Assembly (NCBI GenBank): GCA_037178625.1
Contig: CM074129.1
Span: 4,832,000-4,895,999, forward strand
Direction of reading: 5' to 3'
DNA length: 64,000 bases
From: Skeletonema tropicum
Taxonomy: Eukaryota; Bacillariophyta; Thalassiosirophyceae; Thalassiosirales; Thalassiosiraceae
The position numbers were made by a program, and so were the translations under genes. Positions within the stretch are counted from its first letter, which is position 1. Each line of letters opens with the position of its first letter. The notes under the pieces were generated by a model. It was not told where the DNA came from, made no database searches, and saw nothing but the letters and a program-made list of their open reading frames with translations. Below are positions 39,883-50,984 of the stretch, in pieces.

Positions 39883-41859
39883 TTAATGAGCCGGGTAGTG
39901 ATTTGACATTCTGTTCCAAAGTTTCTTCAAGAACATCCTCTTGGCACCTCTCTTCGTAAGAACTCCGTGTTCTGCAGCTAAATCCTGCAATTCTTCCAAC
40001 GCTTCCTTGGTAATAAGTGGGACATGACGGCAAGTAACTATGTGAGACGCCAAGCTATTGAAGAAAGCAGAGTCATTAAGCGACTCCAAATCAAGTGGGA
40101 AGAACAGCCCACTATGCTCTTCCCCGGGATAAGCCTTGGCGCAGTGTTTGCAACAGAGACCTGAAAGAGTGTGCAAGTTATCAGGCTTAATCTTACGTCG
40201 TCTCAGTGCTGTGGTAGATGGTCTACATGGACCAAACTGATGGTATAGGACGAAGCGGAAGTCGCTCATAGTGGGAAAATCGGATGGATACACAAAGGCT
40301 GCCTGTTCCCGTCGACAATTGTTGATCACCTGACGGGTCTTTGCCGAGGCAAGATGAGAAAACTTTGAATTCCCTACTCGTTCATCCACCTTGGGAAACA
40401 AGAGGTCCTGTAGTTGTCGATCTTTGAGTGCGGCTGGATTTTCTGCGAAGCTCATGATTGCTCGAAGTTTCTCTGAGGGCTTTCCACTGGTATTGGGACG
40501 TGCACCGAAGAAGAGACCATTGGGTGTCTCTACCATGCCAATCTCACAAGCTGCTTCGGCAAAGTAGGCCTTGATGTACTTCAATTGGACCTTCCTGGCA
40601 GATTTGTTTGACACCAACTCCCTATGCATAATTTTGAGCTCCGTGGGAATGTATTCACAAGCCTCGAAGTGAAGTCGTTGATAATTCCTCACAGACTCGA
40701 AGATATGTAACGTCTTCGAAGGGTACGATACAGCCTGATTGGCTCTCTTCCCTTTCGGAATGTGTTTACAATAAGCACATCTTAAGCCAATCTGACCCTC
40801 TTTATGATGCTTGGTTCCATGTCCACGCCCTTCAGAACCCGAAGCGTTGTGCTCCATTCTGCAAACAAACACTTCCAAACACGAAGATCGAAGGAAGTTA
40901 TGCACAGGGTCCAAAAACTGTTGATCAGAGGATATTGAAAGCCTCGTAGGATGATGATGATGATATTGATCTTGAAGTAAGTCTTGACCTATATTGCTTT
41001 CGGCACCACTGGTAATGGCATCAAGGTTGAAGTCTAGCACATCTTCTTTCAACAGAGAACCAGATTCAACACTTCGCACCTCCTCCTGATCAGGCTGCTC
41101 ATCGTAGAAAAACTTCAACTCAGGAGAGTCGCACGCAATATTACTCCTCGGAGGAGCAGGCGAAGCCACATCGACAGAGTAAAGCTCTACTTCTACTGCT
41201 TCAGCATCTGGTGCGCACGCTGAAGCTGAAACTTGTTGCTGCTTGAAGACGCGATCCGCTGCGGCCTGAAGCATTTTTGAATAGTATTCGGCGGACTCGT
41301 TGTCAGGGGTGTTCAGAGTTGGATCATTGACAGTACCATTGCATGGGAGATGAGCGCTATCATTGCTCGTTGGTGTGCTGTATGTGGATCGTTGTACAGC
41401 AGAAAGAAACTCATGAGGAGCCTTGGATGCAATAGGCGTAGGCGGAGGCTGCGGCTGTGCCGAGTACGAAGGATAAGTTTGCTGCATCGTGAACGGATGC
41501 TGTATCTCCCAATGACATGAAGAGGATGCTACAGGAGAGCATGCGTCATAGGAGGAAGGGAAGAGAGGTTGAGTATCCGTTGAGGAACGGTTTGCTGATG
41601 CTGACTGATGCAGACGCAGTGAGAAATGGGCTACTGTGGGTTGGGCTTCTTCTTCAGCTACACCTACATCCCAATCAAAAGACACAGAGGAGAAGCTCAT
41701 CCCATCCACTGGGATTTCATGATCGTCATACTTCGCATGCGTCGACTGGTTTCGTTTGGGTGGTGTAAGAGGTGAAAGACTCGGAGGAAACCCATAATTG
41801 ATGAAGAGACTTTCATCAATCTCTTCATCGGAAGTAAAGGAGATATGCTGATCTGTCAT
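39883..41859 (-). CDS. Protein with two identical-spacing C-x2-C-x32-H-x3-C modules
   Basis: A 658-residue frame starts at ATG 41859. The N-terminal ~320 residues are disordered (Ser, Pro, Gln, acidic; poly-His at 300-303), a layout common in transcription-related proteins. Two zinc-finger-like modules follow. One has C361, C364, H397 and C401; the other has C570, C573, H606 and C610. Both have the same spacing, both begin GL-x-C, and both end in (E/R)-x-(I/V)P after the last Cys. Between them lie helical segments (LKYIKAYFAEAACEIGMVE). The C-terminus is basic (KRMFLKKLWNRM). The modules look like an internal duplication that may bind zinc and DNA. I recall similar hypothetical proteins as multicopy in diatoms, but I cannot name a family. 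No frame damage is visible. Confidence 0.85.
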   Translation of the reverse strand: MTDQHISFTSDEEIDESLFINYGFPPSLSPLTPPKRNQSTHAKYDDHEIPVDGMSFSSVSFDWDVGVAEEEAQPTVAHFSLRLHQSASANRSSTDTQPLFPSSYDACSPVASSSCHWEIQHPFTMQQTYPSYSAQPQPPPTPIASKAPHEFLSAVQRSTYSTPTSNDSAHLPCNGTVNDPTLNTPDNESAEYYSKMLQAAADRVFKQQQVSASACAPDAEAVEVELYSVDVASPAPPRSNIACDSPELKFFYDEQPDQEEVRSVESGSLLKEDVLDFNLDAITSGAESNIGQDLLQDQYHHHHPTRLSISSDQQFLDPVHNFLRSSCLEVFVCRMEHNASGSEGRGHGTKHHKEGQIGLRCAYCKHIPKGKRANQAVSYPSKTLHIFESVRNYQRLHFEACEYIPTELKIMHRELVSNKSARKVQLKYIKAYFAEAACEIGMVETPNGLFFGARPNTSGKPSEKLRAIMSFAENPAALKDRQLQDLLFPKVDERVGNSKFSHLASAKTRQVINNCRREQAAFVYPSDFPTMSDFRFVLYHQFGPCRPSTTALRRRKIKPDNLHTLSGLCCKHCAKAYPGEEHSGLFFPLDLESLNDSAFFNSLASHIVTCRHVPLITKEALEELQDLAAEHGVLTKRGAKRMFLKKLWNRMSNHYPAH

Positions 41860-41900
41860 CTTCTACTTAGTTTAAAGAGAGAGTAATGTTGTTGTGACTC

Positions 41901-41906
41901 TATATA
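41901..41906 (-). promoter_or_regulatory. Possible TATA box of the double zinc-module gene
   Basis: TATATA (coding strand GCTATATAGAG) lies about 42 bp before the ATG at 41859. The position is compatible with a core promoter that has a short 5' leader. The support is motif and position only. Confidence 0.3.
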
Positions 41907-42438
41907 GCGGAGAGAGTTCTTTTGTCTTTCTGTTCTTGTTGGCAGCCTGGCAGCGTGGCTGGGGTAGGTGTAGGTGGCCATCGAACGCTGATCTAACAAA
42001 CGTTACTCTAGTACACCTCGCTCTTCTCTCTAGCCTCTGTCTCGAAATTAGCCACACAAGAGTATCGACGCGTACCGACAAAAGATACTCAGTACTGCTA
42101 TGTACTTATTTCCTACGCATGTGTGAACTGAGGAATGCAAATTCTGTTCTGTAGAATTCGTTTACATGCATTTTGCATCATTGACATGATATTGCAGAAC
42201 GCTTTTTACGGCATCCCAGTCAATGTTTTGAGTCCTACCGCGTCTTGAAATAACGAGGCTTTTACTCAATCTTTTTCACTTTTAATCCTTGTCACTTTTT
42301 TACTGACAAATACTATAGTTGCAATTGAGGATAACCCGTTTCTTTGTGGATGTATTAGATGGAAGACGTCTCAGTTCAAGGAAGATGTCTCAGTTCAAGC
42401 GGTTTCTGGTATTGTTAGCAGTACATTGGAGAGTAGGA
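41907..42438. other. Intergenic, nothing recognised
   Basis: No gene, RNA or repeat is seen between the upstream side of the zinc-module gene and the MITE. Confidence 0.4.
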
Positions 42439-42550
42439 CACCCTACATAGGATCTTCTGTCACATATGGGAGTCCTCTTCAGAGGGACTCTGCACATGTG
42501 CAGAGACTGAAGAGGACTCCCACATGTGACAGAAGATCCTATGTAGGGTG
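42439..42550. mobile_element. MULE-like MITE, copy B (112 bp)
   Basis: Same family as 24440-24558: ends CACCCTACATAGGATCTTC and GAAGATCCTATGTAGGGTG. The arms are almost perfectly complementary (CTGTCACATATGGGAGTCC against GGACTCCCACATGTGACAG), so the whole element is a hairpin. Flanks are AGAGTAGGA on the left and GGAGTAGGA on the right, an 8-of-9 match to a 9-bp target duplication. The better-preserved arms suggest it is younger than copy A. Confidence 0.85.
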
Positions 42551-42755
42551 GGAGTAGGAGTAGGTACGTTTATCAATCCGTCGCTGCCGCGCTGGATCAT
42601 TTCTTCCGTCAACTTCCAGTACCGGCTCTCCCACGAAGTATATTTAGTTGGTGCGGTGGAGGATTCGCTTGGAGGGTTCGTATCTTACTTCGAGGATTCG
42701 CTTGGAATAGACACTGCAAATGATAAGTTGCAATGTCAGCTCTTTGCAAGAATGG
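42551..42755. other. Spacer before the LRR array
   Basis: Contains GAGGATTCGCTTGGA twice as a short direct repeat. A frame can be read through here into the array, but it has no ATG near its start and no family signal. Confidence 0.35.
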
Positions 42756-43138
42756 TACTTGACGATACCTACTTAATGGTGGCTATGCTTCTCGTGTTTG
42801 TTGGTACATTGGTGTTGATGGTTGATGGCCATGTTGTGCATTGTGCGTGTCTTCAATGTCTGTCTTGTGTCTTGTGTCATCGACATTTTGCTTTTCGTTG
42901 TGGCGGTGGATTGTACATGCGCGCGCGCGGCTCAGAGCATTGCGATGTTGTGAGTGCCGTAGGTGCTTGTTGAGTGCCGTACCGTCACACAGATCTTTTC
43001 CTCTATTGCTTTCATTTCGGCGTCTACTTATTGTCTCCACCTTGCTATTCTATGCTCGCCGATTTTCAACTGACGTAATGTAATCCTCCGCCGTCAATGC
43101 CACCACCAGGAGACTCAGTAATAAGATTCCTCTCCCCA

Positions 43139-43602
43139 TGAGACCTGAGAATCGCTAGCTTTGGCCTGTCCCAAAATTTTTTCACTTTGCCGGAGAATCT
43201 CCATTTTTCAAAAAATCACTGAATAACGACCATGATGGCCACATCTCCCCCTATGCCCCCTCCGCCGCCGATGGTCCGATCAACCCATATCGCCACCTGT
43301 AGCCTCATTTAGTCCGTGTCTACCGATGTCAACCGCGGAATAAACTATCTCGTGCGTCTATCCTCTTAGTTAGCGCCTTGACATATCTTGTGTCCGTTGG
43401 TGGAAATAACGATCTCCCCCGCTACACGACAACATCTTCATGGGCTCTGTGATCCTCTACAATGATATCAATCAACAAAATGTACGGGAAACCGATAGGA
43501 TGCGAGTAGGCAGCGTGATTGTCGGCCATGACCACCGATATGAGCCATCAATTATTATTACAAATACACGGCGTGATTATTCAAAATCGGCACAATTCAC
43601 GT
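43139..43602 (+). repeat. Dispersed repeat with residual coding sequence, unit 1 copy
   Basis: This block recurs at 49523-49986 and 55907-56370, and in inverted, diverged form at 58500-58976. One frame near its right end preserves YEPSIIITNTRRD, identical in the inverted copy, and just upstream MGSVILYNDINQQNVRETDR. Other parts contain stop codons and frame changes. It looks like a decayed gene or transposon piece copied to several places. Confidence 0.7.
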
Positions 43603-44284
43603 GGTGAGAGAGGAGAAATAATAATTACAGCAGTCTACAGCAGTGCAGAGGGAAGTCCGAGGTTGATTGGTGATCACAGGTGATTTGTTCTGATATATTT
43701 AGGAGTAAATACGGCGTAGGTCAGTTTTTGAATGCGTCAGCTTCGTCGCTGCATATGATTTTATAGCCTCCCAACACAATTGAAATCATCACTGTGGGGT
43801 GAGCTTGAGAGGTAACACATGGGAGCAACCAATGATAATGATGCAACAACTCTTGATTGTTTAATGGCGCAGTGCTGGTCTGGGAAAGCTCGTTCATCGT
43901 ACGAATAAGTGATACATTTGTGCTACTTGTGGCAGAATTAGTTAGAGGAAAAGAGGGAGATAGCAACCAGAAGTATTGACAGTGAAGAAGGGTATTCTTT
44001 GATGATTAACAACCTTGCAAGCACTATGTGACAAAGTGCAAAGGCGACGATTGAATAGGTGGGTAGATTGATACTATCGACGTCATGGCAATCAGGGGAC
44101 AAGTTTAAGCAGCAAAACGCCCAAAGAATACGGCAGAGAATAAACTAGGTTTTTGTTTAATTAAGAACACTTTACATGTAAGGGTTATTGGCATTACGAG
44201 GATCGCAGGTAGAGAATGCTCGTTCGATCGCAGGTAGAGAATGTAAGAGAACGAGCCGATGTCTTCTCTGTCTTTGATGAGTAG

Positions 44285-44600
44285 GTGCACTTTTCGATAG
44301 TGGTATCATTTCCCTTTCGAGCAATGAGCCAACTACAAGACGAGGCATGCCAAGATTGGAGTTGAAGGATAAGTATCGGGAAATAAATGGGGAGTCGAAT
44401 GTTGATTGGGACAACTCTTGGAGACTCATCGACGACTCCTTGAATTCTCCAAGGCAGAGCAATGGATATGATTGTGGCCTACATATTTGTCCTCGCCAAC
44501 GCAACCATACTGGCACAAAACATCCCACTGTGCGAGACATCCTAGGTACAACCAGGCGGATTTCCTGCTCAAGGAAACTAGGATGAGGGTCGCAATGTTG
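44285..44600 (+). pseudogene. Ulp1/SENP-like cysteine protease fragment, unit 1
   Basis: The frame contains FDSGIISL, resembling the catalytic-Asp strand of Ulp1-family (C48) SUMO proteases. About 55 residues later comes PRQSNGYDCGLHI, matching the family signature with the oxyanion Gln and the catalytic Cys. The catalytic His and the N-terminal half are missing; a stop lies just upstream (about 44280). After CGLHI a +1 shift near 44487 would restore FVLANATILAQ, typical of what follows the Cys. The copy therefore appears truncated and frameshifted. Ulp1-like domains occur both in host SUMO pathways and inside Mutator and CACTA transposons; which applies is unknown. Confidence 0.6.
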
Positions 44601-45421
44601 TTGTGGTCAAGCAGTACGAAGCAAAGGCTCATCGTGCAAGGAGCGCAATGAACGTTGGAGAAAGGACAAGCGGATTATTCCAGGAAGCACCAAAACTAGA
44701 GGTAAAGTTTACGGAGACGACCCAACGCAACCCCAAGTCTCTACTCAACAAGAAAAGGAATGCTGCATCGCTTGTTGTTGGAGAATCAACTCTTCACGCT
44801 ACCACCCAACGACACGCACTTTCCAAGCGAAGGAAAAAGAAGCCGTCACCTTGAGGCCCACATGTTCTTTGATATCGTTTATGAGATTAGCTTGGCATCT
44901 CTCTATCCAGCTTTGCTGCATACTATTACTTAGGAGTATGTCCTGTGCCTTGCTGCAATCCGCCTCTCATCACTCCTCAGCATCATCTTCCCATCTTCCA
45001 CTGCTACGACCAGACATTACGCAATCACCATAGCATCCTGGCAATCCGTCACCCGATTATTTCGAATCAGACAGGGAGCGAGAGTGATTGAACAACGTCA
45101 ACGTGGAACATTTTTCGATCTCAGTATCATCGTTCCAGAAGACCGAACCCGCAAAAATTTCAAGCTAGCAGCTAGCCTGCAGCTTGGACTGCCATACATG
45201 AGCTGGGAGGAAGAGTTTACGCCGAAAGGAGCAGTATATAGGAAAGACGAAGATTATAATGAAAGTCGATTGATGTGCCGCAGAAGCAGGGGTAGAAGCG
45301 AAGTCTATAGCTATAGATGATTGTGCGTCTATAGATGATTGTGCGTGCCTCCAATGTCCACACTGCAACAGCACCACCATTCAAACCTGTTTTGAGACGC
45401 GATACTGCAACCACGGTGGAT

Positions 45422-46770
45422 CAGTTATAAGTTATGAAGTCCAAAGCCGCTTATTCCTGCAAGGCTCGATTCTAATAAGAGAACCATCTGTTTCTTCAAT
45501 GGTCGCAATTTCGGCATAAATGTCTCCACCTTGGTTCTATGCTCAGCTACAATGGCCCTATGCTCAGCAATGATGGCTTCGTGTTCTGCCCTTCGCTGCT
45601 TTAGACATTCCTTCCTATTCACAGTGGATATCACGCCCGCTATTGATGATTTCAATGCAACATAGAGCTATCCCAAACCATGGTAACGACGAACTAATGC
45701 AAACACTTCGGGCAAGTGGAGAGGGTTAATCTCGCTGTCGATGTATACAAATTGATTCACCCCCTGTAATTCCGCCAATTCTGCTCTTTAACCACAGTTC
45801 ATCTGAGACTGAAGCACCTTTGCCCTTCCAGCAGCTTCTGGGTTCTATTTGTTTTGCGCATTGATTTGCGTAGCCAAATCAATACGCCGCTGAATCTGCT
45901 TCTTCAACTCATCGCCACCATTGGTTGAATTTGCTTTGACGTGTGTCAAAGTGTTATTTGATTGAAGTGTTGCTTCGATGCTGGAGATGGAGATGTCGTT
46001 AACCAGTTTCAGTAACATGACTTGTCCTTGGTCTGATATGGCATCATTGTTTCCCAAACTCAAATCTGTCAATGATCTATTGTTTTGTAGGGCATCGACC
46101 AACATATCTACACCTTGGTCATTTTATTGCCTGAGACCAGAGAGACAGATCTGTTAGGATAGCATCCTCCCTCTCCAGCAATTTCGCTAGTCCCCGGCAT
46201 CCATCAGCATTGATGCTATTGTTGGCCAAAGTTCAAAATCTCAAATGCTTAGGGACATTATCGCTGTCAATTTCAATCGATTCGATGCCACATTGTTGCA
46301 ACGCAGCTCCTCGATTGGGCTGTCGCATAATGCACTCAGCAGCGTATTAAATCCTTCGGATTGTATAAGATTATATTAAGGTTAAGGTTGATCTCCTTGA
46401 GATTATTTGAATGATGTAAAAAGGGCACCATGCTCCGAACTCCAACTGCGCTCAAACCATAGCGAAACAAAATCATTGTTTCGATATAGATCTGCTCATC
46501 TTCAATCCCTGGAAGAAAATTGATATCTTATGATCATTGAAGGCGCCTCTCTAGAGAGCTTCACTCCATTCAAGTTCAAGTGGGTGTTGTTTGATATAAC
46601 ACGACCAAGACTATCCAATTGTTCGTCGATTATATTTCGGATGTAAGGATCATCACCGGTTGATCTAACCGCAATAAATGCCCCTGCTGGATCTTCATCT
46701 TGCTTCCGATGAGCTCTCTCCGTACATATTATACATTGCTGCGCTCATTTCTCATTGAACCCCAGTCACA
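45422..46770 (-). pseudogene. Decayed LRR gene, unit 1
   Basis: This is a paralogue of the intact LRR gene at 47770-49062 on the same strand, with the same order of segments broken by frameshifts and stops. The clearest piece is 45845-46105, an LRR block with SLTDLSLGNNDAISDQGQ and the following KKQIQRRIDLA, ending in a stop. The C-terminal coil begins SSIAGVISTVNRKECL at about 45655. LRR wording can also be followed through 46130-46640 in changing frames, and the 5' end near 46770 shares the AAGCTTCCACTCTCT leader of the intact gene. It is clearly older than the 6384-bp duplication. Confidence 0.85.
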
Positions 46771-47769
46771 AGGAAATATGTAGAAGCTTCCACTCTCTGA
46801 CACACACTACTATCACCTTTATGATGCTGCGCTGCTTCTCTTTTTATTGGTTTATTTAGTGTTGGTGGCGTGTGGCCTGTGTCATTGCGTCATTGGTCAT
46901 TAATTGCTGGCTACTTACTGGCGGCCGCGGTGGGCCGAGATGAACGCGAAAGGCATTTTGAGATGGTGAGATGGTGAGATGGTGAGATGGTGAGTGCCGG
47001 GAGTGCTAAACCGAGTGCCGTACCGTCACATTCTGACAATAGATACAAGCTTCTCATTGACGACATCTATAAGTATAAGTATTTACTCCTAGCTTGGTGC
47101 GATCTGGGACATAGCTATTGCTAATTGCAGCGCACATGCTCATTATCAGTTACCATAGATAATATCTGAGAGGGCCCATAAGACGTACTTTCAATTTCAG
47201 CTATTACACTGGATATATCATGAGTACTTCCCACATCCAACAGAAACAGAATGCGAAGTATACCAAAATTATTGACCGAGTGCTTGTGTAGTCATTCCGA
47301 GAGTGATGTGATGCAACTATCATCCAAGCTTGACGTTTTTTGCTGCAGGAGACGCATCGCTTCCTTTTTCTCTTTGTCAATTGCAGTTAGCTAGGCTAGC
47401 TTGGCATCATAATGATAATGCCAAGCCAGTTTCCTGCGTTGTAAGTCCTATGCCCCTGCTGCCGGCGAGTTGCTTAGTTCACTGCCTGTAAATGTATGCA
47501 TATATGCTATCTAGACTGCCTCTCTGCGCAGCAGCAAGTAAATGGAATTGCAGTGATAGTAATATGAAATCTAGTATATAAATTGCGCACTACACAGTAT
47601 TGCGCAGCTAATGCTGAAGGAGTGGAATGATCAACAATTAATTTTTAACGTCTCTTTATTGCTACGAGTTCTGCATCCACTATACAGTACATAGTTCCTT
47701 ATGAATCTTCGAGCATCCAGCGCAACTGCTGTGAAGAGTGAAGGTGACATGAAGCATGAGTACAAGTTA
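46771..47769. other. Spacer between LRR pseudogene and LRR gene (unit 1)
   Basis: No gene is seen. Contains (GAGATGGT)n at 46959-46993 and a GAGTGCCGTACCGTCACA string (about 47013) that also occurs near 42974. A hairpin CTTGGCAT…ATGCCAAG with a 10-nt loop lies near 47399-47425. The corresponding region of unit 2 is 53155-54153. Confidence 0.45.
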
Positions 47770-49062
47770 TCAAGCTCGACGTCTTTTACTGCTGCGACAC
47801 TCGCTTCCAATATGAGAACCTTCTGCCTTTTCCATTGCTTCAATTGTGGCAATTTCAGCTTTAATGGCATCTATCCTAGCCCTGTGATATGCCATTTGTT
47901 GTTGTAAGCACTGCTTCCTGTTCACGGTGGAGATTACACCCGCTATTGATGATTTCAATGCCGCGTACAGCTCTCCCTGTCCATGATACCAATAAACTAA
48001 TGCAAGCAGTTCGGGCAAGTGAAGAGGGTTAATCCCACTGTACAAAGAATGATTTACTCCCTGCAGTTCGGCCAACTCTGCTCTTCTATCGCTATTCAAC
48101 TGGATGTCAATGATCTTCATCCTGCCAGCTGCATCTGGGATTTTTCTCTTCTGTGTATTGATACGTACAGCCAAATTAATATGCCGCTGAATCTGCTTTT
48201 TCACATCATTCGGATCATTTACTGAATTCACACGGAAGAACCTCACAGTGTGATTTGATTGAAGTGTTGCATTAATGCTTGATATGTCGTTAACCAGCTT
48301 CAGCAACATTATTTGACCTTGCTTTGATATGCCATCGTTCTCTCCCAAACTCAATCTCGTCAGTGACTTATTTTTTCGTAGGGCATCGACCAAAATATCA
48401 ACACCTTGGTCATCAATTTTATTGCCAGGGAGAGATAGTTCTGTTAGTATAGCATCTCCCCCCTGCAACAGTTTTGCTAGTCCACGGCATCCATCAGCGT
48501 CGATGCTATTGTTAGCTAAAAACAGCCTTTCCAAATGTTTGGGTTTTTGCTCGTTGTCAATTTCAATCGATTCGATGCCGCAGCCACTACAACACAGAAC
48601 TTTGATGGGGCTGTCACGCAATGACCTCAGCAGCGTATTAAATCCTTCTGATTGTAAATTATTATTTTCATTGAGATTCAAATCAATGAGATTGCTAGCA
48701 TTCTGTAAAAATGGTACCATGCTCCGCACCCCTGCCACACTTATCCCATTACGGTACAATTCCATTACTCTGATTGTGTCGCTCCTCGTTAATCCGCGGA
48801 AGAAAATTGATGTCTTATGATCATTGAGGGCGCCACTGTTGAGATCTAATTCTGTCAAGTAGATGTCAATTGATAGATCACGCCCAAGGTCCTCCCAATC
48901 TTCGTCGGTCATATTTTGTACACGACGATCGCCGCCGCTCCCCTTTAATTTCCTCGCATACGGATTATTTTCCCTGATTCTCAGTAGAGTTAGAGTTAGA
49001 TTGGAGAGCTCCTCTTCCGAATCGACCGAACCATCTTCCGATGATGAGAAATAGGAGTACAT
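47770..49062 (-). CDS. RI-like leucine-rich repeat protein, unit 1
   Basis: An uninterrupted 430-residue frame from ATG 49062. After an acidic Ser-rich N-terminus (about 1-25) and a linker, at least six LRRs of the ribonuclease-inhibitor type (about 68-280) show the pattern L-x2-L-x-L-x2-N-x-I, for example LIDLNLNENNNLQSEGF, LERLFLANNSIDADGCRGL and LTELSLPGNKIDDQGVDIL. A Lys/Arg-rich helical region follows, then a C-terminal coiled coil (about 390-420) and the basic end KRRRA, which may be a nuclear signal. Such proteins usually provide protein-binding surfaces; the partner is unknown. The copy in unit 2 is identical in translation. A decayed paralogue lies downstream on the same strand. Confidence 0.92.
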   Translation of the reverse strand: MYSYFSSSEDGSVDSEEELSNLTLTLLRIRENNPYARKLKGSGGDRRVQNMTDEDWEDLGRDLSIDIYLTELDLNSGALNDHKTSIFFRGLTRSDTIRVMELYRNGISVAGVRSMVPFLQNASNLIDLNLNENNNLQSEGFNTLLRSLRDSPIKVLCCSGCGIESIEIDNEQKPKHLERLFLANNSIDADGCRGLAKLLQGGDAILTELSLPGNKIDDQGVDILVDALRKNKSLTRLSLGENDGISKQGQIMLLKLVNDISSINATLQSNHTVRFFRVNSVNDPNDVKKQIQRHINLAVRINTQKRKIPDAAGRMKIIDIQLNSDRRAELAELQGVNHSLYSGINPLHLPELLALVYWYHGQGELYAALKSSIAGVISTVNRKQCLQQQMAYHRARIDAIKAEIATIEAMEKAEGSHIGSECRSSKRRRA

Positions 49063-49522
49063 TTTGTGGAACCCCTGACACTCGCACGGTAGAAAGCTTC
49101 CACTCTCTCACACACTCTAATTGAGCACCTTTGCGATACTACTTGACGATACCTACTTAATGGTGGCTATGCTTCTCGTGTTTGTTGGTACATTGGTGTT
49201 GATGGTTGATGGCCATGTTGTGCATTGTGCGTGTCTTCAATGTCTGTCTTGTGTCTTGTGTCATCGACATTTTGCTTTTCGTTGTGGCGGTGGATTGTAC
49301 ATGCGCGCGCGCGGCTCAGAGCATTGCGATGTTGTGAGTGCCGTAGGTGCTTGTTGAGTGCCGTACCGTCACACAGATCTTTTCCTCTATTGCTTTCATT
49401 TCGGCGTCTACTTATTGTCTCCACCTTGCTATTCTATGCTCGCCGATTTTCAACTGACGTAATGTAATCCTCCGCCGTCAATGCCACCACCAGGAGACTC
49501 AGTAATAAGATTCCTCTCCCCA

Positions 49523-49986
49523 TGAGACCTGAGAATCGCTAGCTTTGGCCTGTCCCAAAATTTTTTCACTTTGCCGGAGAATCTCCATTTTTCAAAAAAT
49601 CACTGAATAACGACCATGATGGCCACATCTCCCCCTATGCCCCCTCCGCCGCCGATGGTCCGATCAACCCATATCGCCACCTGTAGCCTCATTTAGTCCG
49701 TGTCTACCGATGTCAACCGCGGAATAAACTATCTCGTGCGTCTATCCTCTTAGTTAGCGCCTTGACATATCTTGTGTCCGTTGGTGGAAATAACGATCTC
49801 CCCCGCTACACGACAACATCTTCATGGGCTCTGTGATCCTCTACAATGATATCAATCAACAAAATGTACGGGAAACCGATAGGATGCGAGTAGGCAGCGT
49901 GATTGTCGGCCATGACCACCGATATGAGCCATCAATTATTATTACAAATACACGGCGTGATTATTCAAAATCGGCACAATTCACGT
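49523..49986 (+). repeat. Dispersed repeat, unit 2 copy
   Basis: Same as 43139-43602, shifted by 6384 bp. Confidence 0.7.
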
Positions 49987-50668
49987 GGTGAGAGAGGAGA
50001 AATAATAATTACAGCAGTCTACAGCAGTGCAGAGGGAAGTCCGAGGTTGATTGGTGATCACAGGTGATTTGTTCTGATATATTTAGGAGTAAATACGGCG
50101 TAGGTCAGTTTTTGAATGCGTCAGCTTCGTCGCTGCATATGATTTTATAGCCTCCCAACACAATTGAAATCATCACTGTGGGGTGAGCTTGAGAGGTAAC
50201 ACATGGGAGCAACCAATGATAATGATGCAACAACTCTTGATTGTTTAATGGCGCAGTGCTGGTCTGGGAAAGCTCGTTCATCGTACGAATAAGTGATACA
50301 TTTGTGCTACTTGTGGCAGAATTAGTTAGAGGAAAAGAGGGAGATAGCAACCAGAAGTATTGACAGTGAAGAAGGGTATTCTTTGATGATTAACAACCTT
50401 GCAAGCACTATGTGACAAAGTGCAAAGGCGACGATTGAATAGGTGGGTAGATTGATACTATCGACGTCATGGCAATCAGGGGACAAGTTTAAGCAGCAAA
50501 ACGCCCAAAGAATACGGCAGAGAATAAACTAGGTTTTTGTTTAATTAAGAACACTTTACATGTAAGGGTTATTGGCATTACGAGGATCGCAGGTAGAGAA
50601 TGCTCGTTCGATCGCAGGTAGAGAATGTAAGAGAACGAGCCGATGTCTTCTCTGTCTTTGATGAGTAG

Positions 50669-50984
50669 GTGCACTTTTCGATAGTGGTATCATTTCCCTT
50701 TCGAGCAATGAGCCAACTACAAGACGAGGCATGCCAAGATTGGAGTTGAAGGATAAGTATCGGGAAATAAATGGGGAGTCGAATGTTGATTGGGACAACT
50801 CTTGGAGACTCATCGACGACTCCTTGAATTCTCCAAGGCAGAGCAATGGATATGATTGTGGCCTACATATTTGTCCTCGCCAACGCAACCATACTGGCAC
50901 AAAACATCCCACTGTGCGAGACATCCTAGGTACAACCAGGCGGATTTCCTGCTCAAGGAAACTAGGATGAGGGTCGCAATGTTG
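50669..50984 (+). pseudogene. Ulp1/SENP-like protease fragment, unit 2
   Basis: Identical to the unit 1 copy, shifted by 6384 bp, with the same PRQSNGYDCGLHI signature and the same breaks. Confidence 0.6.

Larger units (their letters stand above)
42756..49139. repeat. Tandem segmental duplication, unit 1 (6384 bp)
   Basis: Begins at TACTTGACGATACC. The identical start recurs at 49140 and 55524, exactly 6384 bp apart each time. Contents in order: dispersed repeat (43139-43602), Ulp1-like fragment, decayed LRR gene (minus), spacer with GAGATGGT repeats (46959-46993), intact LRR gene (minus). The region 43603-44284 holds no recognisable gene. The region 44600-45420 has short frames of unknown origin. 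All frames translate identically in units 1 and 2. Confidence 0.95.

Noticed and set aside
42548..42973. 141-codon ORF across the array start
   Set aside because: Starts at a non-ATG codon inside the MITE flank, crosses the repeat border and has no family features.
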